Source: Malikia spinosa (lineage in GTDB: Bacteria; Pseudomonadota; Gammaproteobacteria; Burkholderiales; Burkholderiaceae_C). Taken from it: DNA of 59,121 bases. A model generated the notes under the pieces. That model ran no database searches. It was given only the letters and a program-made list of their open reading frames with translations, and was not told the origin of the DNA. The translations under genes and the position numbers were made by a program. Shown piece by piece: positions 1-6,971 of the stretch. The stretch spans positions 1 to 59,121 of the forward strand of contig NZ_PVLR01000038.1 in assembly GCF_002980625.1 (NCBI RefSeq). The letters are read 5' to 3'. Numbering within the stretch: position 1 is the first letter of the stretch; every line of letters begins with the position of its first letter.

Positions 1-53
1 CCCGCCGCGGCGGGTTTTCTCGTAGGCCCGGCCGGTCTGGATGACGGCCGGGC
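1..53. terminator. Paired hairpins, probable bidirectional terminator
   Basis: Positions 1-14 are a perfect GC palindrome (CCCGCCGCGGCGGG) followed by TTTT at 15-18, which fits an intrinsic terminator for a plus-strand gene left of the window. Positions 26-53 form a second hairpin with 9-bp perfect arms (GCCCGGCCG and CGGCCGGGC) around a 10-base loop. On the minus strand both follow directly after the stop of the lipoprotein gene ending at 65, so they may also end that transcript. The left flank of the first hairpin is cut by the window edge. Confidence 0.6.
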
Positions 54-64
54 GTTGTGGTGGC

Positions 65-1771
65 TTACTGGGCGCCGGTGATGCCCCCGGTGGTGCACTG
101 CAGGTTGTTGAAGTTGAAGGCCTGCGACGTGGTCGGGGCGTTGACCGTGACGCTGCGGGTCACCCACTGGCTGGTGAGCCGGTTCCAGGCCCACAGCGTG
201 CCGGCGCTGCCGGACTCGATGTTGCTGAGGGTGCTGGTGCCGGTGGCGGTGTAGCCGCCGCGCCAGTTGTTGGTGTAGAGCCAGACCGAGGTCGGGCTCG
301 CGCGCTGGAAGGAGCCGTCCGGGCAGGATTCGGTCACCGTGGTCACCAGCGAGGCGTAGGACACCGTGGGCAGGCTGACCTGGACGGTGGCGCCGCCGCC
401 AGCGGCGGTGGTGCACAGGTTCACGTTGTTGGCGCTGCCGCGCAGCACGCCGTCAGCGGTGCGGATCCTGATGTTGACGTTGGTCTTGGGCGACTTGGCC
501 AGGTTGAGCAGCGAGTCGGTGATCGGCTGGTTTTTCAGCGCCGACATGTAGTAGTTGGTGCCTGCCACGCCGGTGATGTCGACATACAGGGCGCGGTTGT
601 CGCCTGCCGGACGGCCCGTGATGTTGAGGCGGCCGTCGCAGTTGGCGCCGGCTTGCCAGTACAGCCAGTCCAGGTTCCAGTAGGACAGGTGCTTCGAGGT
701 GAAGACGACTTCGAAGTTGTTGGCATCGACCGGCGACTTCTCGCGGATGGTGCCGTTCTGTTCGAAGGCCCACTTGCCGGTGGTTTCGTCGAAGCTCCAG
801 ATCGGGTAGATGTCGCCCGCCATCAGCAAGGCGCCGGTTTCGGGGTTCTTGGAGCTCTTGGGCAGGTCGATCGTCAGGGTGACCGGGGTGTCGAAGTTCT
901 TGATCGCCTTGCCGGTGCTGTCGGTGACGTTGAACTGCGCGAAGCCGCCAGTGATGAAGTTGCCGCTGGCTTCGGTCACGCCAGCGCCGAGGTAGCTGCT
1001 GTTGGGGTCCGACACCGTGGGGGCGAAGCCGCCCGGGAAGGCTTGCAGCGACTGGGTTTCGTTGTTGGAGTACTTGGTGACGGTCAGGGTCAGGCCGCCC
1101 GATGCGGCAACGCCGTTGGCATCGCGCGCCACCGTGTTGGCCGGGATGGTGATCTTGGCGGTGCCGACCGGCTCCGAAACGCCCTGGTCGTTGGTGACGG
1201 TCTTGGGCGCCGTGCTCACGACGGTGTTGCTGGCGATCACGCCGGTGGCGCTGGCCGTGGCGGTGCCGGTGGCCATGGCCAGGCCCAGGTCGGTGTCGGC
1301 GTTGAGCGCGGCGACCTTGGCTGGCTTGGAGTTGGTCAGCTTGACGGTGATGACCTGGTCGCCTTCCTTCGACAGATCCTTGGTGATCTGCGTGCCCGAG
1401 GTGTTCCAGCCCAGCGCCAGATTGCCGCCGGTGAAGGCGAAGAAGTCGTTGCTGCCGTTGAAGTTGGCGACGACGGTCAGCAGGCCGTTGTTGGTGCTGA
1501 GGGTGCGACCCTTGACCGACTTGTTCTCGGAGTCGAGCACCTCGTTGTCGGTGATTGACTGGCCGGTGAAGTTGACCGACAGCGGGTCGGTGATCGGGGC
1601 ATTGGTCACCGCGTCGACGAAGACCAGCTGGTACTTGTACGCCGCCGTGATGACCTCGGCCGGCGGAGTGATCACCGGGCTGCCACCACCACCGCCGCCG
1701 CAAGCCGCCAGGCTACCGATGACGCCAGCGACTGCCAGCATCCTCAAGGTTGGGTTGAATCGAAAATTCAT
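65..1771 (-). CDS. Large surface/periplasmic lipoprotein (568 aa), function unknown
   Basis: The protein begins with a lipoprotein signal peptide (residues 1-24, lipobox LAAC, acylated Cys24) followed by a Gly-rich linker. The rest is Thr/Ser/Asn-rich beta-strand sequence with few charges, as in exported Ig-like proteins. A PGGF stretch near residue 247 followed by WSFDETTGKW near residue 331 is a pattern seen in many secreted multidomain proteins; I cannot assign a function from it. Several Cys in the C-terminal 200 residues could form disulfides in the periplasm or outside. The ATG at 1771 has a good ribosome site (GAGAGGA) upstream. Its signal peptide and leader closely resemble those of the next gene, so the two are probably co-regulated paralogs of the export region only. 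Confidence 0.8.
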   Translation of the reverse strand: MNFRFNPTLRMLAVAGVIGSLAACGGGGGGSPVITPPAEVITAAYKYQLVFVDAVTNAPITDPLSVNFTGQSITDNEVLDSENKSVKGRTLSTNNGLLTVVANFNGSNDFFAFTGGNLALGWNTSGTQITKDLSKEGDQVITVKLTNSKPAKVAALNADTDLGLAMATGTATASATGVIASNTVVSTAPKTVTNDQGVSEPVGTAKITIPANTVARDANGVAASGGLTLTVTKYSNNETQSLQAFPGGFAPTVSDPNSSYLGAGVTEASGNFITGGFAQFNVTDSTGKAIKNFDTPVTLTIDLPKSSKNPETGALLMAGDIYPIWSFDETTGKWAFEQNGTIREKSPVDANNFEVVFTSKHLSYWNLDWLYWQAGANCDGRLNITGRPAGDNRALYVDITGVAGTNYYMSALKNQPITDSLLNLAKSPKTNVNIRIRTADGVLRGSANNVNLCTTAAGGGATVQVSLPTVSYASLVTTVTESCPDGSFQRASPTSVWLYTNNWRGGYTATGTSTLSNIESGSAGTLWAWNRLTSQWVTRSVTVNAPTTSQAFNFNNLQCTTGGITGAQ

Positions 1772-1822
1772 GTCGTCCTCTCGCTCGTCAAGTTGAAGAA
1801 AAAGCGCAATTGCCTTGCCGCC

Positions 1823-1868
1823 TCATTATGAGATATCGAGAGGAGTTTTGTTGTATTTTGATCGAATT
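1823..1868 (-). promoter_or_regulatory. Putative promoter of the 568-aa lipoprotein, duplicated element
   Basis: On the minus strand the sequence carries a -10-like CATAAT inside CTCATAATGA (1823-1832) and an upstream GATCAAAATACAA block near 1850-1862. The same two elements, at nearly the same distance from the ATG, precede the neighbouring lipoprotein gene. The shared position suggests a functional promoter or operator rather than chance. The exact -35 is not clear. Confidence 0.45.
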
Positions 1869-1903
1869 TCGCTTGGGATATGTGGGTGTGGCGCCACGCC
1901 CAT

Positions 1904-1930
1904 GAAAAAGGCCCGCACGGGGCGGGCCTA
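1904..1930 (-). terminator. Intrinsic terminator of the 227-aa lipoprotein gene
   Basis: Read on the minus strand, AGGCCCGC and GCGGGCCT arms enclose a 5-base loop and are followed by TTTTT. It lies 45 bases after the stop of the gene at 1975-2658, and upstream of the promoter of the next gene. Confidence 0.8.
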
Positions 1931-1974
1931 GGCGGTTGACAGGCCGCGCCAAGCGGCATGTCAGGGGCGCTCGA

Positions 1975-2658
1975 TCAGGTGTTGGCGCCGGTTACGCTGC
2001 CGGTGACGACAACGGTGTCGACCACGAAGCTGTTGCCAGTGCTGTCGGTGATGGTGGCCGTGGTACCGTCAGCGCTGTAGGTGACAGTCACGCTGGTGCT
2101 GACGGTCGAGCGGCTGGTGGTGCCGGCACCCGTGATGGTCACGGTGATGTCGACGTTTTGCGTGCCAGCCACCAGACGGTCGGTGTTCGGGTCGAGCACC
2201 ATGTTGCCGTTGATGGTGAAGCAGGCGTTGCCGTTGGCGTCGCCGGTGCTGGGCGGGATCGGGTAGGTCGTGCCGCCCCAGGTGCCCTTGCCGCACAGGA
2301 TGGTGGAGCCGGCAGCGATGTAGCCGCTGAAGGTGCCCTGGGCGGAGTTCAGCGTGAAGCCGGAAATCGCGTTGGCCGGGGCGCCAGCCGGGATCGGGGT
2401 GAAGGTGAAGCTGGTGTTGGCAGCCACGGTCGGTGCACCGGCTTCGGTGAAGATGGCGCCGACCGGCAGGCTGGCAGTCTTGTTGACCAGCAGCTTGGCG
2501 TACTGTTCAGCCGTGGCTTCGGTGGCTGCGCTGACCGTGACGGCCTTCAGGTCTTGGGTCACCAGGGTGCCGTCGCCGCCGCCGCCGCAAGCTGCCAGAC
2601 CGCTGACGAGGCCGGCGATTGCCAGCATTTTGAAGGTTTGCTTGAGTAGGAAAGTCAT
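1975..2658 (-). CDS. Small Thr-rich lipoprotein (227 aa), function unknown
   Basis: Residues 1-24 are a lipoprotein signal peptide ending in LAAC; the mature protein begins CGGGGDG. The body is rich in Thr, Val and Ala in alternating patterns, which fits a beta-sandwich, with two Cys that could form a disulfide. It shares the signal peptide (MLA-AG---GLAACGGGG pattern), the leader and the promoter with the larger lipoprotein downstream, but the mature parts do not look homologous. It is followed by its own terminator, so it is probably transcribed alone. No domain is recognised. Confidence 0.75.
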   Translation of the reverse strand: MTFLLKQTFKMLAIAGLVSGLAACGGGGDGTLVTQDLKAVTVSAATEATAEQYAKLLVNKTASLPVGAIFTEAGAPTVAANTSFTFTPIPAGAPANAISGFTLNSAQGTFSGYIAAGSTILCGKGTWGGTTYPIPPSTGDANGNACFTINGNMVLDPNTDRLVAGTQNVDITVTITGAGTTSRSTVSTSVTVTYSADGTTATITDSTGNSFVVDTVVVTGSVTGANT

Positions 2659-2709
2659 GATGTCCTCGGACTTGTCAAGTTGATGGAATGGTGCAATTGC
2701 CTTGCTGGG

Positions 2710-2752
2710 TCATTATGAGTCAGCAGGAAGCAGTTTTTATTGCATTTTGACC
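2710..2752 (-). promoter_or_regulatory. Putative promoter of the 227-aa lipoprotein, duplicated element
   Basis: The minus strand carries CTCATAATGA (2710-2719), 52 bases upstream of the ATG exactly as in the neighbouring lipoprotein gene, and GGTCAAAATGCAA around 2740-2752. A third shared block, GCAATTGCCTTGC on the plus strand, lies at 2693-2705 here and at 1805-1817 in the other leader. Confidence 0.45.
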
Positions 2753-2772
2753 GGATTGCTGTCGGATGCTTG

Positions 2773-3321
2773 TCAGGCGCATGCCAGCGACTGATAGGGG
2801 ATTGCCACTTCGTGGTCTTTTCCTAGCAGTTGCAGCAAAACTATCACTCGATCCTGCGCCGTCATGCGCACCAGCGCGTCCAAGCCGGCCAGCGGTCCGG
2901 CCACGACCTTGACCGCCGTGCCGGGCTGCAGGCCCATGAGTTCGGCCGCCGAGCGCTCCTGCTGCTGTTCGATCCACTGCGCGATCTGCTTGAGCTTGTC
3001 GTGCGGCAGTTGGGCAAATTCGTGGCCGAAACGCACCAGGCTGGTGATGCCGAGCGTCGAGCGCACGACCGAGATCGATTGCTGCGGGTGTGCCGGGCGG
3101 AAGAACAGGTAGCGCGGGAACATGGCTTCCTGCGTGAACAAGGCGTCCTCGGCCTTGCGTCGGCGTGGCTTGACGGCCTTGATCTTGGGCAGCCAGGCCT
3201 CGAAGCCTTGCTTGAGCAGGTTGTCGCGCCCGATTTCTTCGGACTTGGGCTTGGTGTAGGCGAGGTACCAGGCGCTGTCTTGCAGCGCGTCGAGTACCGG
3301 ATGTGGGAGATTGATCATCAT
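2773..3321 (-). CDS. NusG paralog, RfaH-like transcription elongation factor
   Basis: The N-terminal NGN domain is clear: WYLAYTKPKSEE near residue 18, then a basic linker and MFPRYLFFR, the usual surface that binds the RNA polymerase clamp. The C-terminal 55 residues form a KOW-like domain (PGTAVKVVAGPLAGLDALV). At 182 aa it matches specialised NusG factors such as RfaH, which bind paused polymerase at particular leader sequences and suppress early termination in long operons. General NusG would be encoded next to ribosomal protein genes, not here. It starts 13 bases after cysB and is probably in the same operon. Its target is unknown; surface-polysaccharide or lipoprotein operons are the usual clients of such factors. 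Confidence 0.8.
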   Translation of the reverse strand: MMINLPHPVLDALQDSAWYLAYTKPKSEEIGRDNLLKQGFEAWLPKIKAVKPRRRKAEDALFTQEAMFPRYLFFRPAHPQQSISVVRSTLGITSLVRFGHEFAQLPHDKLKQIAQWIEQQQERSAAELMGLQPGTAVKVVAGPLAGLDALVRMTAQDRVIVLLQLLGKDHEVAIPYQSLACA

Positions 3322-3334
3322 GATGAAACCTTGG

Positions 3335-4279
3335 CTACATTTCGTAGTCGTGACCCTGGCCCTGCATGACCTTCATGATCAGATCGCGGCTCAGGCGGTC
3401 GCTGAGGAATTCGGCGAACTTCAGCACGAACAGCCGCAGGTAGGCGCCACGCTTGAAGGCCACGCGCGCGACGTTCTGGCCAAACAGGTGGCCAGCCGGG
3501 CGCGCGACCAGGTCGGGGCTGCGTTCGTCGCCCTGCATCGCCATCTCGGCCACGATGCCCACGCCCATGCCGAGCTTGACGTAGGTCTTGATCACGTCGG
3601 AGTCGATCGCGTCGAGCACCACATTGGGCACCAGCTGACGCTGTGCGAAGGCCTGGTCGATGCGGGTGCGGCCGGTGAAGGTCGGGTGGTAGGTGATCAG
3701 CGGCAGCTTGGCCAGGTCTTCCAGGCTGATGCGTTCCTTGTCGAGCAGCGGATGGCCGAACGGCAGCACCAGCACATGTTGCCAGTCGTAGCAGGGCAGG
3801 GTGACGAGTTCGTCGTACTGGCCCAGCGATTCGGTGGCGATGCCGATTTCGGCCGTTTCCTCGATCAGCATGCGCGCGACCTGGTCCGGCGAGCCCTGGT
3901 GCAGGCTGATGCCGACCTTGGGGTAGGCGATGCGCAGCTTGGCCACCGGACCGGGCAGCACGTAGCGGGCCTGGGTGTGGGTGGTGGCGATGCTGAGGGT
4001 GCCGCTGTCCTGGGCCGAGAACTGTTCGCCGATGCGCTTGAGGTTGTTGACCTCGCGCAGGATGATGTCGATGCTTTTGAGCACATGCTGGCCGGGCTCG
4101 GTCACGCGCTTGATGCGTTTGCCGTGGCGCGAGAATATCTCGACCCCAAGCTCGTCCTCGAGCTCGATGATGGCCTTCGACACGCCCGGCTGCGAGGTGT
4201 GCAGGGCCTTGGCCGCCTCGGTCAGGTTGAGGTTGCGGCGCACGGCCTCCTGGACGAAGCGGAACTGGTGCAGGTTCAT
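3335..4279 (-). CDS. cysB: LysR-family sulfur regulator CysB
   Basis: This 314-aa protein has an N-terminal winged helix-turn-helix (residues 1-60, with TEAAKALHTSQPGVSKAI) and a LysR substrate-binding domain. Sequence features such as the TTHTQARYVLP segment near residue 99 are typical of CysB/Cbl, which activate sulfate assimilation genes and sense acetylserine. The start ATG overlaps the stop of cbiX by four bases (ATGA), so the two are translationally coupled. CbiX makes siroheme precursors needed by sulfite reductase, so the pairing is biochemically sensible. A NusG paralog follows 13 bases downstream. Confidence 0.93.
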   Translation of the reverse strand: MNLHQFRFVQEAVRRNLNLTEAAKALHTSQPGVSKAIIELEDELGVEIFSRHGKRIKRVTEPGQHVLKSIDIILREVNNLKRIGEQFSAQDSGTLSIATTHTQARYVLPGPVAKLRIAYPKVGISLHQGSPDQVARMLIEETAEIGIATESLGQYDELVTLPCYDWQHVLVLPFGHPLLDKERISLEDLAKLPLITYHPTFTGRTRIDQAFAQRQLVPNVVLDAIDSDVIKTYVKLGMGVGIVAEMAMQGDERSPDLVARPAGHLFGQNVARVAFKRGAYLRLFVLKFAEFLSDRLSRDLIMKVMQGQGHDYEM

Positions 4280-4638
4280 TCGGCTTCCAGCGCGAGCTCG
4301 GCCAGCAGCGCGGTCAGGCGTGGCTGCTCGCCAGCGGTCGGCAGCAATTTGAACGCGACATCGGGGTGCGCCTGGCGCAGTTGCGTCATCAGCAGCGGCA
4401 GGTCTTCGCGCGCATGCTTGCCCATGCCGAAGAACAGCGGCAGCACGCGCACTTCGGACGCGCCAGCGGCGATGGCCTGGGCCGCGGCTTCGGGCAGCTC
4501 CGGCGTGCAGAGTTCGAGGTAGGCGCAGGCGACATGGGCGTCGGGGGCCTGGGCGCGCACGGCGTGGGCGACGGCTTCGACCGGCGCGCGCCAGAGCGGG
4601 TCGCGCGAACCGTGGGCGAAGATGAGGATGGCGAGCAT
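4276..4638 (-). CDS. cbiX: Sirohydrochlorin chelatase, CbiX-type, short form
   Basis: The 120-aa protein begins MLAILIFAHGSRDP, which has the metal-binding His of the chelatase family, and continues with LPLFFGMGKHAREDLP, the second metal-ligand segment. This is the size of the single-domain, homodimeric form of CbiX/SirB, which inserts cobalt or iron into sirohydrochlorin. An open frame extends further upstream, but it overlaps lptG antisense to nothing recognisable. The ATG at 4638 has AGGACC in front and gives the expected family N-terminus. It lies 23 bases after lptG and overlaps cysB, so it probably supplies siroheme for the CysB-controlled sulfite reductase. Confidence 0.88.
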   Translation of the reverse strand: MLAILIFAHGSRDPLWRAPVEAVAHAVRAQAPDAHVACAYLELCTPELPEAAAQAIAAGASEVRVLPLFFGMGKHAREDLPLLMTQLRQAHPDVAFKLLPTAGEQPRLTALLAELALEAE

Positions 4639-4661
4639 GTAGGTCCTAGTTTGTGCGGGGG

Positions 4662-5795
4662 TTAATGCCTGAGCACCAGCCAGCCGAAGGCGCCGAGCGA
4701 GACCAGCGAGTAGAGCAGCGAGGGCGCAGCTGCGACCAGCCAGGGTGCCCAGGCACGCAGGTTGCCGATGTAGCCGAACACGTTGCTGAGCAGGAAGAAG
4801 CTGATGCCGAGCATCACGCCCAGGAACACATAGCCCGCGACCCCGCCGGAGCGGAAATGCAGGTAGGCGAACGGCAGCGCGAGCACGACCATGACCAGGC
4901 AGCTCAGCGGGTAGAACAGCTTGCGCCAGAATTCGATCTCGTAGCGCTGGGCGTTCTGGCCGTTGGCTTCGAGGTGGCGCACGTAGCGGAACAGGTCGAG
5001 CGTGGCCATGCGCTCGGGCTTGAGCAGCGCGACCGAGACCATTTCGCTGCTGAGTCCGGTCGGCCAGTCCCATTGCGCCAGGGTTTGGCGCTGCACATTG
5101 GCCTGGCCGCCCCGGGTGTCGAATTGCTGGCGCTGGACCTGTTGCAGCTGCCAGTGACCGCCTGTGCCGCTGCCGCCGCTGCTGGCGATCTGGCCGGTTG
5201 CGGCCTTGAGGGTCGAGCGCAGGCGGCCGTCGTCGCCGAACTCGAAGATGCGCACTTCCTGCAGTGCGCCGTCGGCCCCGAGCGCGCCGACGTTGACCGA
5301 GAACTGGCTGTCCTCGCTGCGCTCCTTGAGCCAGGCGCCGGTGCGGCCCAGGGTGGTACGGCCCTGGTAATGGGACTTGAGCAGCTGGCCGGTCTTGCCG
5401 GCGGCGGGCGCGACATAGTCGCCGATCGCGAAGGTCAGCAGCACGAAGCCGGCGCCAAGTCCGAGCAGGGTGCGCAGCGCGCGGCCCGGGCCCAGTCCGC
5501 TGGTGCGCAGGATGGTGAACTCGGAGCTTTGTGCCAGCCGCACCAGCACGAACACGCTGCCGATCAGTACCGCGATCGGCAGCAGCTCGTAGATGCGGGT
5601 CGGCAGTTGCAGCGCGACATAGGCCAGCGCCTGTGGCAGCGCATAGACCCGGGTCGGGTCGAGCGGCGAGGCGCGGCCCAGCGTGGGCAGCTCGTCGACC
5701 AGGTCGAAGAAGGAGAACAGCGCCAGGAAGGCCAGTAGCACGAACAGGACGGCGATCAGGATTTCGCCATAGATCAGGCGGCGCAAGGTCTTCAT
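4662..5795 (-). CDS. lptG: LPS export permease LptG
   Basis: LptG is one of two inner-membrane permeases that, with the LptB ATPase, extract lipopolysaccharide and pass it to LptC and LptA. The 377-aa protein has three predicted membrane helices before a periplasmic beta-jellyroll domain (about residues 130-265) and three after it. The N-terminus MKTLRRLIYGEIL and the helix-3 segment SSEFTILRTSGL are characteristic of YjgP/YjgQ permeases. Its ATG overlaps the end of lptF by four bases, which is the normal operon order. Confidence 0.95.
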   Translation of the reverse strand: MKTLRRLIYGEILIAVLFVLLAFLALFSFFDLVDELPTLGRASPLDPTRVYALPQALAYVALQLPTRIYELLPIAVLIGSVFVLVRLAQSSEFTILRTSGLGPGRALRTLLGLGAGFVLLTFAIGDYVAPAAGKTGQLLKSHYQGRTTLGRTGAWLKERSEDSQFSVNVGALGADGALQEVRIFEFGDDGRLRSTLKAATGQIASSGGSGTGGHWQLQQVQRQQFDTRGGQANVQRQTLAQWDWPTGLSSEMVSVALLKPERMATLDLFRYVRHLEANGQNAQRYEIEFWRKLFYPLSCLVMVVLALPFAYLHFRSGGVAGYVFLGVMLGISFFLLSNVFGYIGNLRAWAPWLVAAAPSLLYSLVSLGAFGWLVLRH

Positions 5796-6943
5796 GCGTG
5801 GCCCCCTTGGGGCGTTGTTGCCGTTGCCGTCGTTGTAGCTGCCGTGGCGCTGGCGCTGCGCCTGGGCCAGAGCTGCCAGTTGTAGTGGCGCTTGGCCAGC
5901 CAGGCCAGCGTGACCGTCAGCACGCCGCCATGCACGGCCAGCATGTAGAGCCGCCAGTCGAACTTGCCGGCCGCGATCCAGCCGGTGCCCAGGTTGACCA
6001 GGTTGTAGTAGAGCACGAAGCTGAACAGCAGGAACACCAGGTTGCCGCTGCGCCCGGCGCGCGGATTCGACACCGAGACCGCGACCGCGATCAGCACGAA
6101 GTTGAGCGCCGTGATTGCCATGCCGATGCGCCAGGACAGTTCGCCGAGCGCCGCCGGGGTCGGGTCTTGCAGCAGCTCCAGCGTCGGCAGCGCCTTGAAC
6201 TTGGCCGACTGGCCGTCAAGTGCTGCCTTGCCGCCGATGCGGATGCCGTAGCTTTCGAATTCGCTGACGCGGATGGTGTCATTGGCCTGGTCGGGCGGCG
6301 GCAGTTCGAGCCGCTGACCGCGGTCGAGCATCAGGAACTGGTCCTGGCCGATCCATTCGATCCGGCCGGCCTGGGCCGAGGTGATGGTCTCGCGGCCGTT
6401 GGCATCGGTGTCGGCGATGAAGACGTTGCGGCCCTGCTTGCCGCCCGAGGTGTCGCGGTCGATGAAGAACACGCGCCGCCCGCCCGAGGATTCCATGAAC
6501 TGGCCCGGGCTGACGCGGTCGAGGTCGCCGCGCTGCTCGTAGCGGATGCGCAGCAGTTCGGTCTGCGCATTGGCCCAGGGCCAGGCCCAGACCACCAGCA
6601 AGGTGATGGCCAGCAGCACCGGCCAGGCGAAGCGCAATATCGGCGGCAGGAAGCTGGCCAGGCCGCGACCGGCCGAGAACCAGATGAACATCTCGCTGTC
6701 GGCGTACATGCGCGACAGCGTCGAGACGATGGCGACGAACAACGCGATCGTCAGCACGATCGGCATTTGCGCCATCACGGTGTAGGTCAGCACCAGCAGG
6801 ATTTCCTGCGGGTTGACGCTGCCCTTGCTGGCCATGCCCAGGGTGCGGATCAGCAGCATCGTCAGCACGATGGTGAACAGCACCAGCAGGTTGGCACCGA
6901 AGCTGCGCGCGAGCTCTCGCCTGATAGTTGAATGGAATAACAT
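5792..6943 (-). CDS. lptF: LPS export permease LptF
   Basis: This is the partner permease of LptG (383 aa). It begins MLFHSTIRRELARSF, has a three-helix N-terminal bundle, a periplasmic domain around residues 130-275 and three C-terminal helices. The last 25 residues are an Ala/Thr-rich low-complexity tail coded by repeated GCC/ACG triplets. The gene diverges from pepA across only 28 bases. It leads a minus-strand run lptF-lptG-cbiX-cysB with overlaps or short gaps, so LPS export and sulfur regulation may share a transcript. Confidence 0.95.
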   Translation of the reverse strand: MLFHSTIRRELARSFGANLLVLFTIVLTMLLIRTLGMASKGSVNPQEILLVLTYTVMAQMPIVLTIALFVAIVSTLSRMYADSEMFIWFSAGRGLASFLPPILRFAWPVLLAITLLVVWAWPWANAQTELLRIRYEQRGDLDRVSPGQFMESSGGRRVFFIDRDTSGGKQGRNVFIADTDANGRETITSAQAGRIEWIGQDQFLMLDRGQRLELPPPDQANDTIRVSEFESYGIRIGGKAALDGQSAKFKALPTLELLQDPTPAALGELSWRIGMAITALNFVLIAVAVSVSNPRAGRSGNLVFLLFSFVLYYNLVNLGTGWIAAGKFDWRLYMLAVHGGVLTVTLAWLAKRHYNWQLWPRRSASATAATTTATATTPQGGHA

Positions 6944-6971
6944 CGACTAAATTTTTATTGGTGTCGATATT
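6944..6971. promoter_or_regulatory. Compact divergent promoter between lptF and pepA
   Basis: Only 28 AT-rich bases separate the two divergent start codons, so at least one promoter must lie inside coding sequence or the two must overlap. On the minus strand CATAATATC (about 6966-6974) resembles a -10 for lptF. No ribosome site stands out for pepA. Confidence 0.35.
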
